64,000 bases of DNA from Plectrocnemia conspersa. Its lineage: Eukaryota > Arthropoda > Insecta > Trichoptera > Polycentropodidae. Made by a program: the position numbers and the translations under genes. Under the pieces are notes generated by a model. That model saw only the letters and a list, made by a program, of their open reading frames with translations. It did not search any database and was not told where the DNA came from. Positions within the stretch are counted from its first letter, which is position 1; each line of letters starts with the position of its first letter. Of the stretch, positions 1-10,870 are shown one piece after another. Location: positions 1 to 64,000 of the forward strand of contig VTFK01000473.1 of the NCBI GenBank assembly GCA_009617715.1, read 5' to 3'.

Positions 1-523
1 TACCGAATATATTAATACACATATACATGCGTCTATATCTTGAAATATATAATATATATTATTTATTATTATTATTATTATTATTTATAATAATAATTGA
101 ATTTTGTAATTTTTTTACACAGAAAAGTTTTTAATATAGCATAAAGTCTCTATTATTTTCATTTAGTAAGAGTATTATTTTAATGTCTTTGCTTTCTAAA
201 GAGTCAAATTAAGTTAAGTGTTTTATGTAATTTAATAATTCTATAGCTTTACAATATAATAAATTGGTAACTGCGCACCATTAAAAATAAAAATAATTTA
301 TACAAAAAAATATTTTATATTCAATTAAATATACAAACAATGAGTAATTATTAAAAATATTTTCAATTATATTTATAACAGATGCCTTGTTATCAATTTC
401 TGAGGATATTTTGGGTTCACTTTTAATACAAATATGTACTTTATATTATATTTTAGATATTTAATAACCATTATAATTAATGACAATTAATTAAATAGAA
501 AAACGAGTAAAATAATTTATATA
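1..523. other. AT-rich spacer
   Basis: There is no coding frame or recognisable element here. The stretch is A/T-rich with short homopolymer runs and one ATT microsatellite near its start. It ends where a transposon-like terminus begins. Confidence 0.6.
61..98. repeat. ATT/TTA microsatellite
   Basis: About seven uninterrupted TTA units run into a short inverted stretch of ATA units. It is a simple repeat that probably varies in length between individuals. Confidence 0.85.
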
Positions 524-650
524 CAGTAGAACCTTGATTTACGAGCGTCATTATTTCCAAAAATGTGTTCGAATTTTAAAATACTCATAAATCAAAGAAA
601 ATTTTCCTATAATTAATAATGAAAACCTAAATAAATTTGTTCCGAAAAAT
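524..650 (+). mobile_element. Terminal part of a CAGTAGAACC DNA transposon, copy A
   Basis: The segment starts with CAGTAGAACC preceded by TATA. It aligns base by base, with substitutions and small indels, to 21359-21480: both read CAGTAGAACC, then a G-rich word, a TGTGTT/CGTGTT word, AATTTTC, and GAAAACCT/GGAAACCT. The same ten bases occur reversed at 6535-6544. A flanking TA and a CAG start are usual for Tc1/mariner/pogo-superfamily termini. That assignment is inference; the homology between copies is seen directly. No transposase is attached here. Confidence 0.55.
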
Positions 651-2029
651 AATAATATAAAAATGATTAATGCAAAATACATGTATATTTCATATATTTT
701 TTATCATTAAAATTTATTATAAAATTGAATTAAATTTATTAATTATGCATATCGTATTCGCTGCTTACTACTAATATTTTTTTGTAAAACTAACTATAAA
801 TCAATCTAATGACACTTTTGTAACAACTTAAAATGTAACATTTCATTGTGGTTTAATAGATTCATGGCTCACACTGTTACAGCCTTACTTTTTTTTACGA
901 ACTTTGAACTTTTTCCACATTTTACATTAAAAGTAATTATTGTTTTGATGTTATTCGTATTAAAATCTCAAAACAGACTTTCAGTAGCGGCTTGGTTGTT
1001 GAAAATATTACTCAAGTGATTAAACAAGGGATGATTTTTTGGCGTTCCATCTGGTAAATATGGTTATATAGTGTTATAAAATCAATTAAAACATAGGTGT
1101 GTATTATATGTTACTCATTAGGAGCGTTTAGATAGGTTTGAGAATTTTTTTTTAAAAGGATCTTTGAAAATAAATAATAGAATATAAATGTCCCTTAATG
1201 GATTTTTACAGAACTTTAGTATATATTTGAGAATACTTAACTACCTCTACAGTGGAAAAAGAGTTCTAGTAGACGACTTACAAGACCGCGAGTTTAATCT
1301 ATTTGTCTTTTCAATAATAATAACAAGCAAACTTTTTGAGGAATAATTTTTACGAGATCATTGATAAAAATTACATATCTTTAAAAAACGTTACAATAAA
1401 CAATATATGATTTTTTAAGCTCATATTCACAACGGACTTGAACTATATAAAATACATTAGAGATAAGGTACAATATTTTTAAATCGTCTCTATAAAATTG
1501 AAAACTTTAAGTGATTCACTGTTGTGTTAAGGCAATATATGAAGAGAAAAAAAAACTTTAAGACACTTTAGAATATACTAAGTATTATTTAGAATATTAC
1601 GAATTATTATTATGGTTCTCCAAATAATAACAAAAATATTCGTTTAGGTCATTCGAAAAACCCAAGATCTTTCTTTTAATATATGTAAAATATAGTACTA
1701 ATTTTATTATAATTTACTTTCGTTTTTAAATGATGAAAGATTTATCTAATCCGCGTTGCTTACTTTATTATTAATAATAATATTAATTCGAAAAATTTAC
1801 TCAATATTTTTTAACTATGCATTGTACACAAATACCAATTTAAAGTTTAAGCATCTAGGTTTGCATTCGAGCTATCCTAATCCTTACGGGCTTAAAGTTA
1901 GCTCTGAAAGTTTGCCACATCCACTTAATGGATTATTTCCATAGCTGCCGAGATGCACACAGTTTTAATTTTGTTTAATGTAACCCGACGGCATTCACGT
2001 GTGAGTGCTAAACTAGCTAACTTCTAAAT
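651..2029. other. AT-rich spacer with inner part of transposon copy A
   Basis: From about 842 to 960 the sequence resembles 21640-21740: both have an ATAGATT word, a T-run, then TCCACA and ATTAAAAGTA in the same order. It lies a similar distance from the CAGTAGAACC terminus in both places, so copy A probably extends to about 1000. The rest has scattered stops on both strands and no supported gene. Confidence 0.4.
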
Positions 2030-2400
2030 TATGAGTCCGGTTTTATAAAGGAGCAAATTGATGGACGAGATCGTCTTAGCACTCATGGGATTCCCAAAAA
2101 AGAGCTTCAAGTTAAATAGAATACTCGTGTCTAGGGTCTGAATGTGACCAACCGGTGGTGGTTGTTTTCCCTCCGACAATAGACCGGTATGGTTTAAGTT
2201 TGAGACTCCATTGTTTTGGATAGGTAGGTATACTTAGTTGGTGTACACATCTCGGCCGACTTAACCGGAAACCAACTGACAGTCTGCCATTTGCACGAGT
2301 TTCTTTTCGAAAATTAATTAACGCACATCAACGTTGCTATTGTGGTGTGCGAATTGGGTTGGAATTCTTGTAAAGTTTGTTGTGTGTAATGTACATACTT
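2030..2400. other. GC-richer single-copy island
   Basis: The base composition rises clearly above the flanks, with words such as ACCGGTGGT, GACCGGTATGG and TCTCGGCCGAC. No frame stays open long enough to suggest an exon, and I see no second copy in the window. Conserved regulatory DNA or an old insertion are both possible. Confidence 0.25.
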
Positions 2401-3059
2401 TTGTGGATGATTTACTGGTAGCTATGTATAACCGTATGTTAGAAATAATACAACCTAAACGAATTATTTAGGTTATATTTTCTTAATATTTTGCTCTTCT
2501 ACTTTACAAAAATGAAAATCCAAAGATTTAGTGCAAATAAATTTAGTACAATACAAAAACTAAGCTAACTTAATAATTTTTTGTGATTTTTATATACAGC
2601 CTTGGCCAAAATATTGTAGTAAGTCACATAAATAAATCTGTTATACATATTAATTCATATAAATAAAAAATAACAATATTGTCGCATAATTTATATGTTT
2701 TTAATATTTAATAAACATACTGAAAGATGCAATCCTTTCTTAAAATTCTCTCAGTTTGCAGATGGATAAATTTGAATAAATAAATGTATTAAATGATACT
2801 CTTTGGATTAGGTTAATTAAAAACTTGTAAATTGTTCTACCACCTACACAATTTATTATAATTTAGAGATCACCCTAGCGACCCTATTCGTACAAACGAA
2901 AGGAGAGAGCAATCCGGTTTAAGAGTAGATCTACACACATATAAATATTTACAAAACAATGAAAGAGAGATCTTGTGACCAAATAATTTCGTTAATAATT
3001 ATAATTATTGTACGGATCTCATAATAGCTCACCACCCATAATTACCGCGGAAAAATACT
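2401..3059. other. AT-rich spacer
   Basis: A/T-rich DNA with stops in every frame. No repeat, element or exon is supported. Confidence 0.5.
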
Positions 3060-3420
3060 TGTTAAGGCAATATATGAGGAAAAAATGTGCATTTTTATTT
3101 GACTCTTAGATTAACGATCGCTAGAATTTCCATATGGATTATTTCTCTAAAGGCGTGAACATATTGTGGGAGTATGTCCAATAAGGGATGCAATTAGTTC
3201 GCAAACATCTTCATCTGCGATTCGCCAGAGTCGTCTTGAACCAGCTCTAGCAAACTATGAAAGGAAAGACGCTAAAAGACCATAGAAATACACCAGCGAA
3301 GATGCAAAAAAACGACACAGAGTCACAGCAACAGAGACGAGCCAAGAAACTGCACCTACAGTGGGTTGCCAAATTAATAGAGATAGTAACAATATTTTGT
3401 GGTTTTCATGTTTACATTGT
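3060..3420 (+). mobile_element. Unassigned repeat family with HPHLRFARA-like frame, copy 1
   Basis: The core (about 3195-3260) is homologous to 21800-21860 and 36210-36270, but in the opposite orientation. Read on the + strand, the frame gives RKHLHLRFARVVLNQ. On the - strand copy 2 gives KHPHLRFARAVSNQ and copy 3 RKHPHLRYARAVANH. Conservation of one frame through diverged copies suggests the repeat once encoded a protein, probably a transposase. A further stretch here (AGTCACAGCAACAGAGACGA) corresponds to TGTTGTGACTTC and CGGCTGTGACTCC in the other copies. Stops interrupt the frame, so it is a relic. I do not recognise the protein family. Confidence 0.5.
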
Positions 3421-5680
3421 CTCTATTTTTAAATAACTTGTTTTTGATGCTCATTTCTTTGTTATTTTTCCTGCTGGTATCACCATTGACACTTTTAAGA
3501 AGTGGCAGTACTAAGTGTTGCATCTGTTAAAAATTTAAAATTATTTACGCGTAGCCAGCATTTTTGGGCAAGGGGATGATTATAAACAAGCAGCAGCTCA
3601 TCGAAACCGTCATTACTCTCCTGAGCTAAGACAAAATGCAAAAATGTGAATTGAGAGTATGTCACGAGCTTGTATACGCAATTACAGCTTGTATACGTCG
3701 TGACTCACGACGTATACAAGCTGTAATTGCGTCAAAATACGGTATTACAAATTTTCACTTTTTATGCGATGATGATTCAATATAATTAAAAAAAAATAGT
3801 GATGAATAACGAATATGGTGTTAAAATGCTACTAAGTAAATTATTAAAAAATAATTACTGTGCCTAAAATCATAATTTTTTTTTTATGAATATACTAAAA
3901 GCGTAAACAAAAATTCATAGATTTTACTATTAATATGTCAACCCACTGTATATAATTACTAAAACATATTACGACAGAACCCAGCTGCTCCACTGAAATC
4001 ACAGCCGACAATAATACAACTCGACACGCCAGCAAAGACTTTTTTTTTCCAAGACCTGTCAATTCAACTCCATCACCTAATAGCGCCATATACTATTATA
4101 TATATATGGATATTTATATATATTTATAAAATAAACTGTTCAGTGCTTAAAAGTCACGCCTCAAAATCCGAAAAGTCGAAACCCCTTAAAATCAGTAAAC
4201 GATCAGTTAAAATCAAATGACAACTACCAGCAAAGTTTTGCATAAATCTCATAAAACCATTTGGTAAAATGTTAGTAAAAAGCTAATCATTTTATTACAG
4301 ATGATTCCAAAAATAATAAGAATTAAAACGCAAATTAATTTTAAAAATAAAAAAAAATGGTATTAAAAACTGAAATAGGACATTTAAGATCCGTTTTAAA
4401 GGTATTTTAAATTACAAATTTGATAAACACAACTGTAATCCTAATTTAGTTGCAGAGAAATTGTAAATTATAACTTGGCAGTATGCCAAACAAGTTGCTG
4501 TAGTTAAAGTAAATGCTCGCTAAATATTTTCTTTAAATTCTTTAATTAAAATATTGTTTTATTATATAAATTATCTTAAATTATTACGGTATAAAACATT
4601 TATAAGGGTATTGAGAAATCGCCGAATTTTTTTTAAAATTTTGCTTGTTTTAATAAGTTGAGCAATACACAAGTAATCAATGTTTTAATAACCTTAATTT
4701 CACACTTAATAAATAACTATAGTATTTATTTATTCTAATATAACCTAAAGATTTAATATACATATATATAATAATATAACAAAAACATTGGTTCAACATC
4801 AACTTGAAATTATAAAATATGTATATTTTAAGTGACACACATCCAAAATACACAGAGGAAATAAAATACAAAATACACATATATGTATATATTTTCTGGG
4901 GAAAAATATACATATTTTTAATTAATCTAGAAAAACTTTCAAAAGCCATGGCTTTTTCAAAATGTAAATATTTCCTGGCGCGCTCAAGCAAACTCTGTAA
5001 TGAAACGTATATTATATTATGATACGTAAAACGTTGGCTTTACGACGTCCATAATAAGGGTTTTCGGCGTGTAACCAGCTCGTGTAAAATAAACTCGGAC
5101 CGTGGCACTGTGACAATTGTTGTGCGCCGCTTTGCGTTTTCGAAAGGGTTTAATCGTTAACAAGGGTGGAACGCCTTATGAATTATCGCGTTCTGTTTTT
5201 GAACCCACTACGTTCGTACAATAAATACAGCGTGGTTCAAAAGTTAGCAACTTGAATAAATATCTTCATATTTGAACCATTTCCATTTATTCAATTTCAT
5301 TTCAAGTTTAGGTTCAGCTAAAATATACGTACTATATCATTGTAAAGATTTAGTTAAACTATTGAAGGGTCAATGTAACTCAATCAAAATAAAAGCACCG
5401 ATATACCGTTACATTCTAATTAAAATCCATTACTATTTGCCTCTCAGCCATACACCGTTAGGGGTGCTACCCTGCGCTTCTAAAGAAATATTAACCATGA
5501 CATTTTTATTATGTAATAATTCTATTTTCTTATAGTAAATACTAATATTTTATTGTTTTTGCAAACAACAATTAGTAGGAGCATATTTAATAATGACTAT
5601 AATAATTATATTTATTTAAAATACCGTTAAAATTGAATGAAATCAGTGGTATTGTAGGTTAATTATATTTATTTGCTTAA
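3421..5680. other. AT-rich spacer with one palindrome
   Basis: No supported gene. Around 4881-4914 there is an imperfect hairpin (ATATGTATAT... / ...ATATACATAT). The part 5020-5240 is GC-richer, with words such as GTTGTGCGCCGCTTTGCG, but shows no long frame. Small ORFs here are what the base composition predicts. Confidence 0.45.
3676..3732. repeat. Perfect 57-bp palindrome (28-bp arms, 1-nt centre)
   Basis: The left arm 3676-3703 is the exact reverse complement of the right arm 3705-3732, with a single C between them. An extra partial copy of the arm (GAGCTTGTATACG) lies directly to the left at 3666-3678. Such a long uninterrupted inverted repeat could extrude as a cruciform or fold into an RNA hairpin. 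It is uncharacteristic of the surrounding low-complexity DNA because the arms are mixed in composition. Confidence 0.95.
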
Positions 5681-5686
5681 CAATCA

Positions 5687-5863
5687 ATGACTGAAATCGA
5701 TCCCCGAGAGAGAGAAGCGGGAGGGGTATTGCATAAAATGAAGAAAGAGATAAAGGATGCCATTTCGTGTAACGGTACTTCGTCCAGACGACATGGGAAT
5801 ATTATGAAGGCTACTGTAAGGTCTCGGTTGATTCTGACTCCGCTTGAATGGAAGTCTAGGTAG
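5687..5863 (+). CDS. Short open frame of unknown function (58 codons), doubtful
   Basis: An ATG frame starts MTEIDPREREAGGVLHKM and ends TPLEWKSR before TAG. It is basic and hydrophilic and richer in G+C than its surroundings (AGCGGGAGGGGTATTG), which makes it more protein-like than other ORFs of this size. There is no signal peptide, membrane segment or motif I recognise. A GTAAGT occurs downstream at about 5948 but outside this frame. It could be an exon fragment, a piece of a mobile element, or chance. Confidence 0.15.
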   Translation: MTEIDPREREAGGVLHKMKKEIKDAISCNGTSSRRHGNIMKATVRSRLILTPLEWKSR

Positions 5864-6334
5864 AACTCTTATGAGTTCCATGTCGAAAGCGAAGTGCTAG
5901 TTCATGTGCTACTTGACAAGATCCGAACGAAGTGCTGGATATAAATATGTAAGTGGAGTTAGAGAAGAAATTACTTTTGAATGATAGTCAGAGAAAGAAG
6001 AGTAAAGCAACTTCCTTACTATCCTACGATTTGGACCAATCAATATGATTTGAAGCAGCACTGTTATCTTTGTTTTTAAATTAAGAATAGTTTGCCAAAC
6101 TCTTAACTATATATAACCTTGCATTTTTCTTGAGTTATTAAAATTCAGCAAAAATATAGTGGCTCTAATATAGAGATGGTATTTTGGCTTTTAAATGTAT
6201 GTTTGCTTTTTATAGTTTTCTGGTGTTGGTTTAGGCAAAGAAATGCTTAGCTTAGATATTCTCATTATTTGTATTACCCTTTAAAATTATTTTCTAGTCC
6301 CCCAACTTTTTTTTTAGTATTTTCTAGTTCCCAA
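5864..6334. other. Spacer
   Basis: The first 170 bases continue the GC-richer patch of the preceding ORF and contain the word CGAAGTGCT twice (5889 and 5929 areas). The rest is AT-rich. No gene is supported. Confidence 0.4.
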
Positions 6335-6706
6335 TTCACCGTGTTAATGGGGGGTCTATTTTTAATGTGTTAAAATATTTTTTTGTGTTAAAAAGCTATT
6401 TATCAATAAAATTATTTATAAAAATCTATGAACTATAAAAATTAAAATTGTTTATTAATCAAAATTACGATCTCCTAGACACAAAAAATAATAATAATCG
6501 CTTACTTACGAACTAAATTTATCGTGTTATTGCGGGTTCTACTGTATAATATTTTCAATGTGTTTAAAAGCTATTTTTCCATAAAATTATCGATAAAAAT
6601 ATATTAAAAATAAATCTATAATAAACCATTAAAATTAACATTATTTAATAATCAAAATTCCGATCTCCTAGACACAAAATAAATAAAAATCGCTAGCTCA
6701 CAAACT
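6335..6706 (-). repeat. Two-unit tandem repeat (period about 183-193 bp) with a CAGTAGAACC-type terminus
   Basis: Unit 1 (6335-6516) and unit 2 (6517-6706) share, in order, GTGTTA, a G-run, AATGTGTT, AAAAGCTATTT, AATCAAAATT, GATCTCCTAGACACAAA and a CGCT-ACTAC-AACTA-like end. Unit 2 contains GGTTCTACTGTATAAT (6535 on), the reverse complement of the CAGTAGAACC terminus with its TATA flank. Unit 1 has a decayed form. This is most simply a duplicated end of the same DNA transposon family seen at 524 and 21359. It is non-coding. Confidence 0.75.
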
Positions 6707-9700
6707 ATATGTAAAATGGTAATGCATAATTCTAAGCGAATGATTGGTATTTAGATACTGACTGTAATTCAAACACATTTCACAAATTTTGGAAAGCTTG
6801 GGATGCTTTGTTTTATACAAGTGTATAACCCTTATAAATTTCTAAACTATTTGTAAGTAAATGTGATTTTCAATTATATAGATTAAAGAGCACTAATTTA
6901 ACATAATTAAAAAGCATTTTTAACACCACTTACTTGTAAGTTTTCATTAGGTTTTTGTCAAACGAAAACATGATATTCTGTCGGTGATAGTTCGAGAACT
7001 ATTATAAGTACGCCAATGAGATTCTATCTATATTTTATGCTTTTAATTAAAAACATATTTATAAAGCAAAAATATATTTAAATTGTAAAATAACTCATGT
7101 ACCACCTTGTAATATACAAATAAACACATACATATTATTTACTTAATCGTCATACAGCATCGTAACTGACAGTCAGACAAAGTTCGTTGTGGTTGAACAT
7201 AGAGTAAACATACTAAATAATACCACTTTTTGATATCAACGCTGAATGTGTAATGCAATAATACAGAGCTAGAATGAAGTATTTTTATATAGAAGTAGTA
7301 TTTTTTGTATGAAAATAGTATAAAAAGCAAAAAATTATTTTTTAGACACTGTGACCTTAAGTCACTTCACTAGAATTTATGACAAAAGAGCAAATATATA
7401 AATATATATTTAGAAATAAATAGAGAAAAATTTTCTGCGTTGCTTGGATGGTTATATGCAAAAATTTCCATTATCCCAGATTTAAAAAGAGAGGCCAAAA
7501 AGAAGGTCCGTTTTTATTGCCCTACTATAAAACTCTGCCTTCGTTTCGCTGTCATTATGCAGGAGCGTAGACGAAAGGCAATTTGTCATAAAAATGGGCT
7601 ATAATATCGATCTCATACTGTGCTCTCAGCAAAGTAATAATGTTTAATGCCCATTTCGATATTAACATTCTGATATTTCGAAATTACACGTAGTATAAGC
7701 ATGAAATGAAACTGGAAATATTCAATTTTATTTATTGTAACTACCGGTAGATAAAAAATGATGAAACATACGCTGTCGTAACGTTTACATTTTTAATATT
7801 TTTTTGCTCGTATACTGTATTGTTAAGCTAATGTTTCAATGCTTATTTTAATATTTTAACAAATTCCTTACTCACTATTATACCATTGTTAAACTTATTA
7901 TGTGGCTAGTGTGTATAATGTATGAGCCTCACTCGTTTTATACATAATATAAGAATAATTGCTAGGGCGTGCCTCTAATATGTTTTACCCTCAATTAATG
8001 AAGGATAGAACATGAAATGTCCATTACTGAGAACCCTTAGTTGTATTTTTGCCAAATGCATGTGTAAGAATTCTATAAATATTAGAGCAATAAACAGCTG
8101 GTTAAAATAGTAAGGCATGTTATATTTTATCTCAAGAAATTTAATTATTTTATTGACCAGCTACTAAAAAACATTTGGTGAATTGAATAAGATTTGTATT
8201 ATTTATGGGTTGATAAGATTTGTTGTAGTTGTGGCAATAAAACCTACATCAACAGCAAGGAATAATTAAAATTAAACTTATTACATATCTAAAGCTTAAA
8301 AAAATTATTGATCTACAATTTTAAAATCAAAATAGTTCTTAGACTTTTTATTGGTAACATAAAAATATATCTTTAAACTGTATTTTTTTATGGACAAACC
8401 AATTTTGTTATTATCGTAAGATTAACTGTTTTTGTGGATTTTACTGGTGAATTAGTATATAACTTTGAAGTAGAATTTATAAATAGAAACCTTACAGACT
8501 ATACTGAATATCTCCCGTTGGCGACGAGAGTTGAAATGTTGTATTTTGTAACATGATCCAAATGCGAGAGTAAGTCGGTCGTCTTAAATAATCAGTGAAT
8601 TTGAACTTATGTTAAACAAACATATATTTTCATAGTTAAGCATTGTTTTATTTGCTTTTGATCTGATTTTTTCTGAAACCTATATTGCTAAAAGTGGTTT
8701 ATAAAATACTAAATATTTTTTTATCACACATATAATTATTACGTGTCAGTTGATGGTACAGGCTTAAAAAAGTTATTCTTTGTAATGTTTGGTTTGAACA
8801 GCGCGCGACAAGTGCATTGTAGCTATGCAGCTGGGGGTACAAAGGCATTGTTATAATTACTTAGTAAAGACTTAGTAAAATGGTGAAAATTACTATTTAA
8901 TTATTTTATTTTTCCATTTCTCGAAAACACGCTTTAATTAAGTTTGGTTTCTGTAATTATAATAACTGCTTAATGCTGTGTAAATTTTACAACTTAATTT
9001 TCAATATTTTGAAAAAGCTTTTTGGATCTGGTAAATAATATTTAACTGATAGTTTTATAATTTGAGCTTAGCTCAAAGATAATTGTCCAATTTTTTTATG
9101 GCTTAACCTATTTTTATTTTATTTTAAAAAAGCAGTGCAGAGCTTTGCAAAACATTATAGCTGAGTGCTATTTATTTTACTTATATGCTCATATTTATAA
9201 TAAAATATATGGTTTTCTGCATTTATAAATTTTACCTTTTAGCTTAGGAGATTCCAATGGTTTTTTGAAACTCAATAGCAATTGGCATTTTTGTACTCTC
9301 AGTTAATGGTATGAAATTCACTAATTCGTTTTACTTTTTGGATTGCGTAAACAAATAATTCGTAAACTGACTTAGCCTTGCAGATCCAACAAAAGTATAA
9401 TCATCTATTGACTTAACTAGCTAACAGTATTTAAAAAAATAATTCACGCGATTAAATAGTATGTAGAATTTTATCCGAAGTAAGAAATTTGCGAGCCTTA
9501 TTAGATATTTGAAGATCATTAATTCAGTTAAAAAGAATGTTAATCGACAGTGAAAAATTACTTTACGCATATACGCGTTAAAAGCGCAATAAACTAATTT
9601 GCCGACAAGTTTATTTGTATTTGTCTTGCAATATAGTGGCATTTGTATTTTTTTATGAAATGTATGAACAATAATTATTTATTTAAAATAAAAAATAATA

Positions 9701-10273
9701 TTTTATGTCACACTTCTTGAACATAAATAAATTCCAGGATCAAACTGTCTGGCTAAGTAAACATAAAACCATCACAATCAAAAGAAATCAAAACATTCCG
9801 GTTGATAGTACATCGAATAACAAAGTTTTTCAACGTAAAATTTTGTATGTTATTGCAAAATTATAAAGTAAAATCGTTACGGTATATGTAGATAATTTAG
9901 ATAACACAGTAATCATCCGTTAATTTACAAACATTTTTACCGGGTGTTTGTTATTTTTAAATTTCCTCACTATTTGAAAAATCGCAATGATTCACAGATT
10001 GAAAAGCCAAGGGAAAAAAGCTTCAATTCGGATAAATTTATTGTAAAATATTTGAAGAAATATACTATTATTACACTTAGAAGAATCTCTGAGGAATAAA
10101 ATCATGAACGATTAAATACGTATTTTTCATTCCTAATATTTTGTATAAATTAAAAATGGTTGCAATGGTTACAAACCAGTTATTTATAATTTAATAATAT
10201 GTATGTTTAAATGCTTTCATACATTTTTGTATAAACGATTAATAAAAAATATCCGTTTATAATAATATAATTT
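6707..10273. other. AT-rich spacer
   Basis: No gene, tRNA or element is supported over 3.5 kb. ORFs of up to 73 codons occur on both strands but have low-complexity composition (Ile, Lys, Asn, Phe, Tyr) and no motifs. A 10-bp palindrome CTACCGGTAG lies near 7742. Confidence 0.5.
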
Positions 10274-10339
10274 GCACTCACGAAATTTTTCGGCGTCCTT
10301 TTTCTGCTTACAACTGGCACAGACACATTTATTTTCATC
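10274..10339 (-). other. Cysteine-rich frame of unknown origin
   Basis: On the - strand this reads DENKCVCASCKQKKDAEKF and then REC. It has a CxCxxC pattern and charged residues atypical of the AT background. It lies just beyond the 3' end of the piggyBac relic, whose cysteine-rich tail ends upstream of it. It could be part of that element or an unrelated exon scrap. Confidence 0.12.
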
Positions 10340-10383
10340 ATTACACTTATTAACTACACTATATCACTATTTATATTTATTTT

Positions 10384-10460
10384 TATTATTTACACTGTTT
10401 TTATTTACACTAGTCACTTTTTTTCATTTACACTATTCACATTTACACTATTCTCACGTA
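10384..10460. repeat. Imperfect minisatellite, unit about ATTTACACTATTC
   Basis: Four to five diverged copies of ATTTACACT followed by 4-10 variable bases occur in a row. They overlap the extreme 3' end of the piggyBac reading frame on the - strand. Confidence 0.6.
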
Positions 10461-10870
10461 TAAAAACATTCGTCAATATGAAGAGGAATTTCACAACTTC
10501 TGCATATGTATCTTTCCTTATTCCATGTGCAGAGCAAACACGACATTTTGCTCTCACATATTTCTTCTCAATTTTTATTGTTATTGGCTGGTGGTTTTTC
10601 AGCTTATCCGAAAGCCTTTCTGGTGGATCGGCAGCACGGGCACTGCAAGATGTAGTTGAAACTGGTGAAATGTCTTCAGAATCGATAGATTACACTGAAT
10701 TCTGCATGACTTACTCAAAATAAAATCTTTGAATTTAATTTTGCCGTTACGATTCAAATTTTGATAGACACTAAATGAATAAAACAATGCGCATTAAAAT
10801 AAAAAATAACCACTTTTGTTTATTCCATTGTTTTTTTCCAAATATTAGGTTACTAGGCGTGATTAACAAT
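10440..10870 (-). pseudogene. piggyBac-like transposase, C-terminal relic
   Basis: The - strand carries the end of a piggyBac-family transposase, the cut-and-paste DNA transposase of TTAA-specific elements. In order it shows a KQWNKQKWLFF segment that matches the Lys/Trp-rich stretch before the last helix, then VYQNLNRNGKIKFKDFIL, then PPERLSDKLKNHQP, then the cysteine-rich zinc-binding tail (KCRVCSAHGIRKDT, followed after a one-base frameshift by CRSCEIPLHIDECF). The last part matches the family pattern of paired Cys residues plus PLH..CF. At least two frame changes separate the segments, so the gene is dead. The catalytic aspartates and the N-terminus are not found at higher coordinates. 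No TTAA-flanked termini were located. Confidence 0.85.

Noticed and set aside
4677..4991. 104-codon - strand frame
   Set aside because: Composition is dominated by Ile, Tyr, Phe and Lys as expected from AT-rich DNA. No motif.
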